Shown here in pieces: positions 8,068-16,390 of a stretch of DNA of 64,000 nucleotides. Source of the DNA: an uncultured Bacteroidota bacterium (GTDB lineage: Bacteria > Bacteroidota > Bacteroidia > Chitinophagales > Chitinophagaceae); assembly GCA_903905065.1 (NCBI GenBank), contig CAIVEW010000009.1:1-64000 (forward strand), given 5' to 3'. Below the pieces are notes generated by a model. That model was not told where the DNA came from. It saw nothing but the letters and a program-made list of their open reading frames with translations, and ran no database searches. The position numbers and the translations under genes are program-made. How positions within the stretch are numbered: the first letter of the stretch is position 1; the number at the start of each line of letters is the position of its first letter.

Positions 8068-8516
8068 CGCAGTCATTTCCGATACGAGTTGTCTGACTAG
8101 TATTAACGAACATTAATGAATTGGAGCTTTTGTCCCTGCTATACGATAAGGTCATTACTACCTCCGAGGTTTTGGCAGGGTATGGCGCAATTCTTCCCGA
8201 ATGGTTTCAAATCATTAACGCAACTGATAAAAATTGTCAAAAGAATCTTGAGCAGGAATTAGATAAAGGAGAGGCAAGTGCCATAGCGCTTGCATTGGAA
8301 TTACAGGATATAACAACAATCTTAGACGATTATAAAGCAAGGAAAGTGGCAATACGCCACGGCCTTGAAATTACCGGTACGTTGGGTGTTATAATTAAAG
8401 CTAAGAAAAATGGGTTAATACCCAGCATATTACCGCTGCTTGCTAAATTAAGAGCAACTAATTTCAGGTTAAATGAGGAGTTAGAACGATTTGCGATCAC
8501 GGAAGCGGGAGAGTAG
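8060..8516 (+). pseudogene. DUF3368 (PIN-like) toxin gene with a +1 frameshift near its start
   Basis: The ATG at 8060 overlaps the antitoxin stop. It encodes M-Y-N-A-V-I-S-D-T-S-C-L and then runs into TAA at 8114-8116. Skipping the single A at 8096 restores the family reading: D-T-S-C-L-L-V-L-T-N-I-N-E-L-E-L-L, continuing open to the stop at 8514-8516 (about 151 aa). The acidic residues expected of a PIN-like nuclease are all present across the two frames: Asp8 in S-D-T-S, the E in D-K-G-E-A-S-A-I-A-L-A, and the D-D pair in I-L-D-D-Y-K-A-R. The rest of the gene is undamaged, so the break is recent, a sequencing error, or recoded. The downstream part alone could start at TTG 8121 but would lack the first catalytic Asp. 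Confidence 0.75.
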
Positions 8517-8680
8517 CGCTATTCTGATTCATATTAGCTAATGAACATTCGATACCTTCGGCATCGCGTTTCTTCATCATTATTTATTGGCGATAGATTT
8601 GTGCTGCCTTCGGGATATTTACATTTAACAAAGGGACGGGGGCTGCAATTTGGAATTTAGCGTTTGGAATTTAAGATTTA

Positions 8681-8688
8681 TATCTTTG
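8681..8688 (+). promoter_or_regulatory. -7 box (TATCTTTG) directly before purB
   Basis: An exact TAnnTTTG match ending only 4 bases before the purB ATG at 8693. If used, transcription would begin at or next to the start codon, giving a leaderless or nearly leaderless mRNA. Two TTTGGAATTTA direct repeats lie just upstream (8649-8674). Confidence 0.45.
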
Positions 8689-8692
8689 CCGC

Positions 8693-10042
8693 ATGGAACT
8701 TACCGCACTCACTGCCATCAGCCCTATAGATGGGCGCTACCGCTCACAACTTGCTGCACTCGCTCCTTATTTTTCGGAATACGGGCTCATACGCTACAGG
8801 GTGAAGGTGGAGGTGGAATACTTTCTTTTCCTTGCGGAAAAGAAAGTGATAAAACTACCCGTAAAAGTGAAGCCTGCGAAGTTGCGTGCGATCTACCAGG
8901 ATTTCACGGAGGCCGACGCACTGAAGATCAAGGAGACGGAGCGCACTACTAATCATGATGTAAAGGCGGTAGAATATTTTCTAAAGGACAAACTGACCGC
9001 CCTGGGCGCGGGGGAGAGCGTAGAGTGGATCCACTTTGGGCTGACCTCGCAGGACATAAATAATACCTCCATACCCATGCTGTGGAAGGATGCACTGGAG
9101 GAGCAATACCTGCCTTTGCTGCTCAATACTCACCTGGCCCTGTATCATATGGCGCAGGAATGGAAGAGTGTACCTATGCTGGCGCGGACACATGGCCAGC
9201 CGGCATCGCCCACTATGCTGGGCAAGGAAATAATGGTATTTGTAGAAAGGCTGGAAGGGCAGATAGATCAGTTACTGAATATACCCTTTGCCGCTAAGTT
9301 TGGCGGGGCTACCGGTAATTTTAACGCACATCATGTTGCTTTTGGCAATATAGACTGGGTGCAGTTTGGTAATGATTTTGTGGAGAAAAAACTAGGCCTG
9401 GAGCGAATGCAATACACCACACAAATAGAACACTACGATAACCTCGCAGCGCAGTTTGATGCGTTGAAGCGCATCAATACCATTCTCATCGATTTCTGTC
9501 GGGATGTGTGGCAGTATATATCTATGGAGTATTTCCGGCAGAAGGTGAAGGCCGGAGAAGTGGGCAGCAGCGCTATGCCGCATAAAGTGAACCCAATAGA
9601 TTTTGAAAATGCAGAGGGCAACCTGGGCATAGCGAATGCGCTCTATGAGCATCTGAGTGCCAAGCTTCCCGTCAGCCGATTGCAGCGGGACCTTACCGAC
9701 AGTACGGTATTACGTAATATTGGCGTGCCGATGAGCCACAGCTTCCTGGCGCTGCGGTCCTTAGAGAAGGGTATAGGTAAACTGGTACTGAACCAGGATA
9801 AAATGAAGGATGACCTGGAGCGAAACTGGGCCGTAGTGGCAGAGGCAATACAGACAGTGCTCAGGCGCGAGAACTATCCTCAGCCCTATGAGGCGCTAAA
9901 GGCGCTGACACGCGGCAAGGCCAGCATTACCAAGCAGGATATTCATGAGTTTGTAGATACGCTAAAGGTAAATGCCAAGGTTAAGAAGGAGCTGAAGGCG
10001 ATCACTCCGCATAATTATACGGGAGTGGATTTTGAGTACTGA
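8693..10042 (+). CDS. purB: Adenylosuccinate lyase
   Basis: 449 aa, full length for the family. It splits SAICAR into AICAR and fumarate, and adenylosuccinate into AMP and fumarate, so it acts twice in purine synthesis. The N-terminus (A-I-S-P-I-D-G-R-Y-R) and the fumarase/aspartase-superfamily signature G-S-S-A-M-P-H-K-V-N-P (residues 291-301, flexible catalytic loop with its serine) are present. So are the T-S-Q-D-I-N-N-T and R-T-H-G-Q-P-A-S-P-T substrate-binding stretches. It is a soluble homotetramer in known relatives. The 3' end overlaps a longer possible start of the next gene, but that gene most likely starts at 10059. Assignment is secure. Confidence 0.97.
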   Translation: MELTALTAISPIDGRYRSQLAALAPYFSEYGLIRYRVKVEVEYFLFLAEKKVIKLPVKVKPAKLRAIYQDFTEADALKIKETERTTNHDVKAVEYFLKDKLTALGAGESVEWIHFGLTSQDINNTSIPMLWKDALEEQYLPLLLNTHLALYHMAQEWKSVPMLARTHGQPASPTMLGKEIMVFVERLEGQIDQLLNIPFAAKFGGATGNFNAHHVAFGNIDWVQFGNDFVEKKLGLERMQYTTQIEHYDNLAAQFDALKRINTILIDFCRDVWQYISMEYFRQKVKAGEVGSSAMPHKVNPIDFENAEGNLGIANALYEHLSAKLPVSRLQRDLTDSTVLRNIGVPMSHSFLALRSLEKGIGKLVLNQDKMKDDLERNWAVVAEAIQTVLRRENYPQPYEALKALTRGKASITKQDIHEFVDTLKVNAKVKKELKAITPHNYTGVDFEY

Positions 10043-10058
10043 CCGATATCGAAAATTT

Positions 10059-10778
10059 ATGATTAAAAATTTACTGATAGCGGCATTTTCTTGCTTAACC
10101 CCTTTCTTTGTTTGCGGCCAGCAATTCGCACTAAACGAAATCGTAAAGATCGACACTGAAAAGGGAATAGATATTAAGTACCCAATATTTACTTATAAAA
10201 ACCCAGACGTTTCCGCTAAAGTCAATCAAAAGATAAAATACGTTTTTTATGAGTATAGTTCAGTTGATGCGCGCGAAAAAATAGAAAATGCAATTGATAG
10301 CGCAATTAATATAGCAATGACTGATTTTTATGCAGATGTTCCATTTCGCAACAACGATATTTTATGTGTTCAGTTACATTACGAAGCCATGGTGGCTTAC
10401 CCTTCATCCTGGACCGAATATTATAATTTCAGCGGCTATGGTAATATCCTGACGATAGACAGCTTAATAGCGCCATCAAAAATGATCATATTCAAATCAT
10501 TGTTGGAAAAGAAACAGGCCGTGAACATAAAAAATGCAATTGCAAATTTTAAAGATTTTAAGTCGTTTCTTGATGCCGTTTCTGGAAATTGCATGGACCA
10601 TTACGACCCCTCTAAATTCTTTATAACAGATACAGGTTTGACCGTGATCATTGATTGCGACTTTCCTCACGTGATCCAGAGCATGAATCCCAATACTTAT
10701 GTTTTTTTCTCTATTACAGAATTGAAGGGAATATTTACCAGAGATAAATACTTTTCTCTTAATAAACCTCGTCATTAA
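10059..10778 (+). CDS. Secreted protein of unknown function (DUF3298-like C-terminus)
   Basis: The ATG at 10059 gives a clean signal peptide (M-I-K-N-L-L-I-A-A-F-S-C ... V-C-G-Q). A start at 10032 would put nine polar residues ahead of it and overlap purB, so it is less likely. The mature part is about 220 aa. It opens with conserved-looking K-Y-P-I-F-T-Y and then S-A-K-V-N-Q-K-I, the pattern of RsiV/DUF3298-type proteins in which a peptide is compared with small-residue lysozyme-binding domains. It also has Y-E-A-M-V-A-Y and Y-N-F-S-G-Y-G-N-I-L-T-I-D-S-L strands. The family call is tentative. It ends one base before the rRNA methyltransferase start, so the two are probably co-transcribed. 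Confidence 0.6.
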   Translation: MIKNLLIAAFSCLTPFFVCGQQFALNEIVKIDTEKGIDIKYPIFTYKNPDVSAKVNQKIKYVFYEYSSVDAREKIENAIDSAINIAMTDFYADVPFRNNDILCVQLHYEAMVAYPSSWTEYYNFSGYGNILTIDSLIAPSKMIIFKSLLEKKQAVNIKNAIANFKDFKSFLDAVSGNCMDHYDPSKFFITDTGLTVIIDCDFPHVIQSMNPNTYVFFSITELKGIFTRDKYFSLNKPRH

Positions 10779-12125
10779 ATGGTTCCGGATAAACTATTGC
10801 AGGAATTGCAAGCAGTAAAGGGCTTTAACGAAGCTGCGTTCCTGGCAGCGCATGAGCAAACCGCGCCGGTATCCGTTCGTTTAAATCCGGCAAAAGATAT
10901 CGGGTTATTTATTGAAAACGAAAAAGTAGCGTGGTGCAATAATGGCGTATATCTTAGTGAGCGGCCTGTGTTTACACTCGATCCTTCTTATCACGCCGGC
11001 GCATATTATGTACAGGAGGCATCCTCTATGTTTTTGGAGCATATGCTCAAAGTTATTTTAGCGGAGAAAAAGGGATTGCGCGTGTTAGACCTCTGTGCAG
11101 CGCCCGGCGGGAAGAGTACATTGATAGCGTCTCTGCTTGACAAAGAAAGCCTGCTTATATCCAACGAAGTGATACGTACCCGCGCGTCGATACTTGAAGA
11201 AAATATGACCCGGTGGGGGCATATGAATACTTGGGTGACCAGCAATGATCCGCGTGACCTGGGGCGGCTGCGTGGCTACTTTGATGTTATTTTGGTAGAT
11301 GCGCCGTGCAGCGGTTCCGGTCTGTGGCGAAAGGACCCACGGGCGCTGGATGAGTGGAGTGAAGCCAATGTGCAAATGTGCGGTGAGCGGCAGCAGCGGA
11401 TACTTGCCGATGTTTGGCCTGCGCTGAAACAGGGCGGGGCATTGATCTATGCGACATGCTCTTACTCGCCGCAGGAAGACGAGGAAATACTGGATTGGGT
11501 GGCGGGTGAGTATGATGTCACGCCAATTTCCATAGAGCTAAATGAGGAATGGGGTATCGTACCCGCGTCTACAGCAAAAGGTATGACCGGTTATCGCTTT
11601 TTTCCGGATAGGCTAAGGGGGGAGGGCTTTTTTATAGCTGCAATAAGGAAAAACGAGGAAGCCGAAAACCTTCGCCCGGAAAGGTTGAAGTCGGCGAACG
11701 ACAAGAAAATACAGGAACAGGCTGCGTATTTGCTGAGAGAAAATAATGCTGTTTTTATACAAACGGATAAAGAAAACTACAGTGCCATGCTGCCCCAGCA
11801 TGAGGCCGATCTGCAAATACTCCGAAAGGCAGTTTATATGAGGAAACCCGGGTTGAAGTTGGGCATGCCCGCGGCGAAGGAATGGTTGCCGGAACATGAA
11901 GTGGCATTAAGCATTGATGCAAACACTGCCTTACCTTTTGTTGAGGCAGATCGGGAACAGGCGCTACGGTTCCTGAAAAGAGAGGAAATGGGCGTAGCCA
12001 ACATACCTAAAGGATGGCAGTTGGTGCGGTATAAGGGTTTAGGGTTGGGCTGGATAAAATCGCTGGGGAACCGCTCTAATAATTACCTGCCGAAGCAATG
12101 GCGAATAAGAATGGATATTGAATAA
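10779..12125 (+). CDS. rRNA cytosine-C5 methyltransferase (NOL1/NOP2/Sun, RsmF-like)
   Basis: 448 aa. The SAM-binding motif is V-L-D-L-C-A-A-P-G-G-K-S-T. The two conserved cysteines are present: D-A-P-C (D174, C177) and the T-C-S-Y motif (C227, the expected nucleophile). The N-terminal segment (S-V-R-L-N-P) and the C-terminal extension ending L-G-L-G-W-I-K-S-L-G-N-R-S-N-N-Y match the RsmF group, which methylates 16S rRNA, with a PUA-like tail. Which cytosine is modified cannot be read. The ATG directly abuts the preceding stop (10778/10779), suggesting translational coupling. Confidence 0.9.
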   Translation: MVPDKLLQELQAVKGFNEAAFLAAHEQTAPVSVRLNPAKDIGLFIENEKVAWCNNGVYLSERPVFTLDPSYHAGAYYVQEASSMFLEHMLKVILAEKKGLRVLDLCAAPGGKSTLIASLLDKESLLISNEVIRTRASILEENMTRWGHMNTWVTSNDPRDLGRLRGYFDVILVDAPCSGSGLWRKDPRALDEWSEANVQMCGERQQRILADVWPALKQGGALIYATCSYSPQEDEEILDWVAGEYDVTPISIELNEEWGIVPASTAKGMTGYRFFPDRLRGEGFFIAAIRKNEEAENLRPERLKSANDKKIQEQAAYLLRENNAVFIQTDKENYSAMLPQHEADLQILRKAVYMRKPGLKLGMPAAKEWLPEHEVALSIDANTALPFVEADREQALRFLKREEMGVANIPKGWQLVRYKGLGLGWIKSLGNRSNNYLPKQWRIRMDIE

Positions 12126-12224
12126 AGTTCGTTATTTTGGTCAGCGCCAATATTAATTTTAACATCGGCAAGGCTGATAATTGGGCATAAATGTTGTACT
12201 TTTCGCAACAAATCCTAAGGTATT

Positions 12225-13091
12225 ATGTTTAAATACTTGTCTATATTTTTACTCTGCGTGCTCAGTTTTGGCGTCAAGGCCCAGGACGCGGACAGCATAC
12301 TTGCCGTGCGCAGGGGAGTGAGGTGGGCGGTAAAATATGAAATGAAGCAAGGGGAAAACCTGCATATGCTGGCCCATCGTTTTTATGTCGCTGAAAAAGA
12401 TATAGAATTCGAACCTGATTTTGATAAAACAAAGAAAATAACGCCGGGCACTGTTATCTATATTCCTGTACTTAGCCAGAATTATTCTTTAAGCAAGCCA
12501 TCTATTCTTGATTCCAGGGATATGCATGAGCTCTACTTTCATGTTGGCGCCCACGACGATATCGGCATTATCAGCACTTATGCCGGCGTTACTAAATCGA
12601 CGATGAGGATGTGGAACAACCTGCACGGCAATACCCTTTTAGAAGGTCAGGCACTATTTATAGGTTGGGTAAAAATGATTGGCCGGGACACTACCGATAA
12701 TCCGCTACGCGAGTCGGCATATGCTGTTGTGCAGAAGGCTGTGGTGACGGATACCTCGAAGATGCGGGTATTGGGCGGACTGGATACAGTATACAACCGA
12801 CAAACCAGTAACGGGCTGAATATACTTACAGAAAAAGGTACGGCTGTTTTTTTTGAAAAAGCAGGAAAGCTGGGTACTTTTCAGGCCTTTCATAATGCTA
12901 CGCCACGGGGCACGGTCATAAAAGTATTTAACCCAGGTACGGGGAAAACTATCTATGTAAAAGTGCTGGGCCCTGTTCCTGATACGAAGCTCTATGCCAA
13001 TAGCATCATTGGTATTTGCGACGCCGCAAAAGAAGCGCTGGGTATCACGGAGAGCAAGGCATGGGTGGAATTGTCTTATCCGGTTAATTAG
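12225..13091 (+). CDS. LysM-repeat protein with RlpA-like double-psi beta-barrel domain
   Basis: 288 aa with a signal peptide (ends V-K-A-Q). Two LysM-like segments bind peptidoglycan: about residues 40-90 (Q-G-E-N-L-H-M-L-A-H-R-F ... I-T-P-G-T-V-I-Y-I-P-V) and 103-152 (H-D-D-I-G-I-I-S-T-Y-A-G-V ... L-L-E-G-Q-A-L-F-I-G-W). The C-terminal 90 residues (E-K-G-T-A-V-F-F-E ... F-H-N-A-T-P-R-G-T-V-I-K-V ... Y-V-K-V-L-G-P-V-P) resemble the RlpA/DPBB fold. The acidic catalytic residue of lytic RlpA proteins was not identified, so it may bind rather than cut peptidoglycan. It acts in the periplasm. Confidence 0.85.
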   Translation: MFKYLSIFLLCVLSFGVKAQDADSILAVRRGVRWAVKYEMKQGENLHMLAHRFYVAEKDIEFEPDFDKTKKITPGTVIYIPVLSQNYSLSKPSILDSRDMHELYFHVGAHDDIGIISTYAGVTKSTMRMWNNLHGNTLLEGQALFIGWVKMIGRDTTDNPLRESAYAVVQKAVVTDTSKMRVLGGLDTVYNRQTSNGLNILTEKGTAVFFEKAGKLGTFQAFHNATPRGTVIKVFNPGTGKTIYVKVLGPVPDTKLYANSIIGICDAAKEALGITESKAWVELSYPVN

Positions 13092-13177
13092 GAATTGTTC
13101 TTTTGGGGAATTAGGCATTCGGATTGCTCCTTCCTGGCTACTTATCCCCCTACATGCTGTAAGTTGGAAATCATTTT

Positions 13178-13205
13178 TTTTGAATTTTTACTTTTGAATT
13201 TTTAC
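13178..13205 (+). repeat. Tandem 14-bp duplication in the GT9 promoter region
   Basis: The unit TTTTGAATTTTTAC occurs twice head to tail (13178-13191 and 13192-13205), ending 8 bases before the ATG at 13214. The overlap of the copies creates the box below. Confidence 0.6.
13189..13196 (+). promoter_or_regulatory. -7 box (TACTTTTG) for the GT9 gene
   Basis: An exact TAnnTTTG match at the junction of the two 14-bp repeats. A TTG at 13164-13166 lies 22 bases upstream and could be the -33 element. The box ends 17 bases before the start codon. Confidence 0.5.
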
Positions 13206-13213
13206 TTTTTTCA

Positions 13214-14233
13214 ATGAAGTTATTGATAATCCGTTTTTCCTCTATTGGTGATATTGTGCTGACGACACCTGTGGTGCGTTGCGTGAAACAACAGGTGAAG
13301 GATGTGGAGGTGCATTATCTCACCAAGTCTTCATACGCTGCTCTACTAAAAGGCAATCCTTATATAGATAAGCTGCATTTTCTTGATGATGAACTGGATG
13401 CAGTGACCGAGGAGTTGAAGAAAGAAAAATTTGACTGCATTATAGACCTGCATCATAATCTACGAACGCTGCGCGTGAAGAAAGCGCTGAATATAAAGAG
13501 CTATTCGTTCCCGAAACTGAATGTGCAGAAATGGCTTCTGACCACGCTAAAGGTGGACCTGATGCCCGATAAGAGCATTGTGGAGCGGTACTTTGAGACA
13601 GTAAAGTCGCTGGGCGTGCAGAATGATGGCAAAGGACTGGACTACTTTCTGCGGCAGGGTAAATTGCTGGCAAACACGGACATACCCATGAGCCACTGGG
13701 GTGGTTATGTGGGCTGCGTAATAGGGGGGTCTTATAACACCAAGAAGCTGCCGGTAGAGCAGTGGAAGAAATTTTGCGATCTCTCGCCGTACCCGGTAAT
13801 ACTGCTGGGCGGGCCGGAAGACCGGGTAGATGGCCTGGCAATAGCCGAACAGGACCCAATTAAAATATACAATTCCTGCGGCAAATTCGATCTGAATGAA
13901 TCTGCGGAGCTGGTGAAGAATGCACGCGTGATCGTGAGCAATGATACGGGACTGATGCACGTGGCGGCAGCCTTTCAGAAACCGATTATCTCCCTGTGGG
14001 GCAATACTTCTCCGGAAATGGGTATGTTTCCCTACTACGGTTTTAATAACCTCAAGGAGCGGGTGGCGTCACAGTCGATAATTATGGAAGTTGAAAAGCT
14101 GAGCTGCCATCCTTGCAGTAAACTCGGTTATAATCGCTGCCCGAAAAGACACTTCAAATGCATGAATGACCTGGATATGAGTGTTGCGGTGGAGCAGATG
14201 AAAAAGCACTGGGGGGTTAGTGCAAAGAGTTAA
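13214..14233 (+). CDS. Glycosyltransferase family 9 (heptosyltransferase-like)
   Basis: 339 aa, normal for GT9. N-terminal motif I-I-R-F-S-S-I-G-D-I-V-L-T-T-P. C-terminal donor-binding stretch S-N-D-T-G-L-M-H-V-A-A-A-F and L-W-G-N-T-S-P-E. Near the end, C-H-P-C-S-K-L-G-Y-N-R-C-P and C-M-N-D-L are the cysteine-containing loop typical of ADP-heptose:LPS heptosyltransferases. It probably adds a sugar to the LPS core on the cytoplasmic face of the inner membrane; donor and acceptor are not defined. Its last 4 bases overlap the stop of the convergent Uma2 gene. Confidence 0.88.
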   Translation: MKLLIIRFSSIGDIVLTTPVVRCVKQQVKDVEVHYLTKSSYAALLKGNPYIDKLHFLDDELDAVTEELKKEKFDCIIDLHHNLRTLRVKKALNIKSYSFPKLNVQKWLLTTLKVDLMPDKSIVERYFETVKSLGVQNDGKGLDYFLRQGKLLANTDIPMSHWGGYVGCVIGGSYNTKKLPVEQWKKFCDLSPYPVILLGGPEDRVDGLAIAEQDPIKIYNSCGKFDLNESAELVKNARVIVSNDTGLMHVAAAFQKPIISLWGNTSPEMGMFPYYGFNNLKERVASQSIIMEVEKLSCHPCSKLGYNRCPKRHFKCMNDLDMSVAVEQMKKHWGVSAKS

Positions 14234-14814
14234 TCCAGTGTATCAAACAATTCTTTCAGGTCCATTGAAAAGCCCGGCAGTACAGGTGTAGTTACCGAGT
14301 CGCCGCAGGTCATCGGGCGGGATGTTACATATTTCCCATCAACAAGCGTATTAACCAAAAAGCTTTTGTCCTGCGGGGAGACGATCCAATATTCCTTTAC
14401 GCCGGCTTCTTCGTAAGCGTCAAATTTATTCTTTAGCTCTTTGGCATTATTCCCCGGAGAAAGGATCTCTACTACAATATCAGGTGCGCCTATGCAGCCT
14501 CGTTTGTCGTATTTTGAGGTGTCACAAACCACGCACACATCTGGCTGCAGCACAGTGTAGATATCTTTGTCTTCTGTTGATTTTTTTGGGAGGCGAACGT
14601 CAAAAGGAGCTACAAAGACCCTAGCTTTTTGCTTCCCTAAAAAATTACTCAACATTCCAAAAACTTCGCCCACTAACACTTGGTGATCAAAATTTGAGAT
14701 GGAGTTCATTTTGAATATCCTGCCCTTTATCAATTCCACTCGCTCCTCAAACTGCCAATTGAAGTAGTCGGCATAAGAATATAATTTGTTCAGGTCGAGA
14801 TCAGCGAGTTCCAT
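14230..14814 (-). CDS. Uma2 family (DUF820) restriction-endonuclease-like protein
   Basis: About 194 aa from the ATG at 14814 (M-E-L-A-D-L-D-L). A start 18 codons upstream adds a hydrophobic Lys-rich stretch and is less likely. Hallmarks: Y-F-N-W-Q-F-E-E-R-V-E-L-I-K-G, V-F-V-A-P-F-D-V-R-L-P, Q-P-D-V-C-V-V and the core I-G-A-P-D-I-V-V-E-I-L-S-P-G-N (PD-(D/E)xK-type acidic residues). It also has Y-E-E-A-G-V-K-E-Y-W-I-V. Uma2 proteins are putative nucleases common in cyanobacteria and Bacteroidota, with no settled role. The gene is alone, on the strand opposite its neighbours. Confidence 0.88.
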   Translation of the reverse strand: MELADLDLNKLYSYADYFNWQFEERVELIKGRIFKMNSISNFDHQVLVGEVFGMLSNFLGKQKARVFVAPFDVRLPKKSTEDKDIYTVLQPDVCVVCDTSKYDKRGCIGAPDIVVEILSPGNNAKELKNKFDAYEEAGVKEYWIVSPQDKSFLVNTLVDGKYVTSRPMTCGDSVTTPVLPGFSMDLKELFDTLD

Positions 14815-14927
14815 GGGTGATTTTCTCTTAAGCAAATTTAGAATAAATAATTTGGCGTTGAAAATCACTGGTGCGAAACAAAAGGAGTTGAGAAATTTAG
14901 TATATTACTTACAAAATTTGTGCGGGC

Positions 14928-15626
14928 ATGAAAAAAGCGCTTCTAATTTTGCTGTTTTCGTTCAGTTTATTTTCGCCCAGGGCGGTTGCTGGCAAGCAAC
15001 TCACTGATAGTGTGAGAAATGAATTGAGAACACTGAGCAATAAGATGCTTTTTGCGCACAATGATAATTTCATCATTTTAGATGCATTAGTTGACGGTTA
15101 TGTTACCATTGGCGGGAAAGCTAGTATCGTTTATGAAAACGACATTGTTACTATTAACGATAAGCAAATACCAGATCCTAAAAAATCGTGGTATGTGGAT
15201 AAGATCAGGTTGTTTCAATCCGCGCAGACAAATGATAAAGACAAACTAAATGGGGATGCCGGAACGACAACGCGTTTTTATGTAATTAATCGTAAAGTCA
15301 CTTTAGCGGAGATATTTGATACGGCGTCATCTTTCAGGAAAAACGTGGTGCCACGGCTGTCTACAAGGGAAGAGGTATTAAAGCAGAAACAGGCTAAGGT
15401 TGTGTTAGTGGATATGCTTGCTGCGGATAAACTCATTGATACTTCTGCGGATTTTACTATCAGATATAATATACTCGGTTTTTTCCTGAACAATGTAAAG
15501 GTTGACGAAGCAGTCGGTGCGAAGTTTGTGAAGTATATTAATGCCACATGGCTTGTCGTTAAGGAAAAGTCTGACTATTTGTACATGGACAAAGAACAAT
15601 GGATCGTGTCATCAAACAACGACTAA
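14928..15626 (+). CDS. Secreted protein of unknown function
   Basis: 232 aa with a clear signal peptide (hydrophobic residues 3-20, ends V-A-G). The mature part is a mixed alpha/beta polypeptide containing D-G-Y-V-T-I-G-G-K-A-S-I-V-Y-E-N-D-I-V-T-I-N-D and, in the second half, T-L-A-E-I-F-D-T-A-S-S-F. Only the signal peptide holds a cysteine-free start, so it is not a lipoprotein. No family was recognised. It is transcribed divergently from the Uma2 gene. Confidence 0.65.
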   Translation: MKKALLILLFSFSLFSPRAVAGKQLTDSVRNELRTLSNKMLFAHNDNFIILDALVDGYVTIGGKASIVYENDIVTINDKQIPDPKKSWYVDKIRLFQSAQTNDKDKLNGDAGTTTRFYVINRKVTLAEIFDTASSFRKNVVPRLSTREEVLKQKQAKVVLVDMLAADKLIDTSADFTIRYNILGFFLNNVKVDEAVGAKFVKYINATWLVVKEKSDYLYMDKEQWIVSSNND

Positions 15627-15743
15627 CATTTCCATTTATCTTCATTTTGTTAATATCCTGTGAATTTCATTTTCGCATAACTCAGGAATAATATTTTGGT
15701 AATGTATTTGCTGGTAACTTTAGTATAACTAAAAATTATACTT

Positions 15744-16217
15744 ATGCTTTGGCGTAGATTTAGCGGAGAACCATTACGGGAACCGGTTAAGAAGGCTGTT
15801 GAAGAAGCCATTGTGAGAGAAACAGGCGCTGGTTACAAGCTCAAGGTATGCATCGGCACGGACTCACAGGTACGTGGTGCGGATACGGAGTTTGCCACAG
15901 TGATCGTTTTTCTGCGGGAAAAACATGGGGGGTTTATGTTCATCAGCAATGATAAGACAAAACAACCTTATAGCATCAAGGAGCGTATGCTGGTGGAAGT
16001 AGCCAAGAGCATTGAGATCGCTTATGAGCTTTGCGATCTGTTCAACAAGTATGATGTGGACATGGAGGTACATGCCGACATTAATACAAATCCGCAATTC
16101 AAGAGCAATGAAGCGCTGCGGGAAGCCATGGGTTATATCCTGGGTATGGGCTATGCTTTTAAGGCCAAACCCGATGCATTTGCCAGCAGTTGCTGTGCAG
16201 ACAAGATGGTAAACTAA
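15744..16217 (+). CDS. YkuK/DUF458 family RNase-H-like protein
   Basis: 157 aa, the usual size. Diagnostic segments: V-C-I-G-T-D-S-Q-V-R (first Asp of an RNase-H-like fold), A-T-V-I-V-F-L-R, and E-V-H-A-D-I-N-T-N-P-Q-F-K-S-N near residue 112 (second Asp). The G-M-G-Y-A-F-K-A-K-P-D-A-F-A-S-S-C-C-A-D-K stretch closes the family pattern. YkuK proteins have an RNase H-like fold and unknown physiological role. It is monocistronic. Confidence 0.88.
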   Translation: MLWRRFSGEPLREPVKKAVEEAIVRETGAGYKLKVCIGTDSQVRGADTEFATVIVFLREKHGGFMFISNDKTKQPYSIKERMLVEVAKSIEIAYELCDLFNKYDVDMEVHADINTNPQFKSNEALREAMGYILGMGYAFKAKPDAFASSCCADKMVN

Positions 16218-16390
16218 ATGTTCTTTTTTCCTTCGTTAGCAGGGGCTCAAATCCCCTGGGTGGCTTTATCACCTCAATATTTTAAGTCCCGATTATTATT
16301 TTTTATTTTCTACCTGACTTTTTTGTTTATTTTCCTGTCTATTTATTAGAAAAAGGTTAAATTTACTATCATAATTATCAAAATACTATA

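Noticed and set aside
13440-13960. Overlapping minus-strand frames of about 138 aa inside the GT9 gene
   Set aside because: They are shadows of a well-supported glycosyltransferase gene and show no recognisable domains.
16240-16258. tRNA T-arm-like hairpin (6-bp stem, 7-base loop CTCAAAT)
   Set aside because: No matching acceptor stem, anticodon arm or D-arm lies upstream, and the region overlaps the end of the YkuK gene; the loop is not TTCRAAT.
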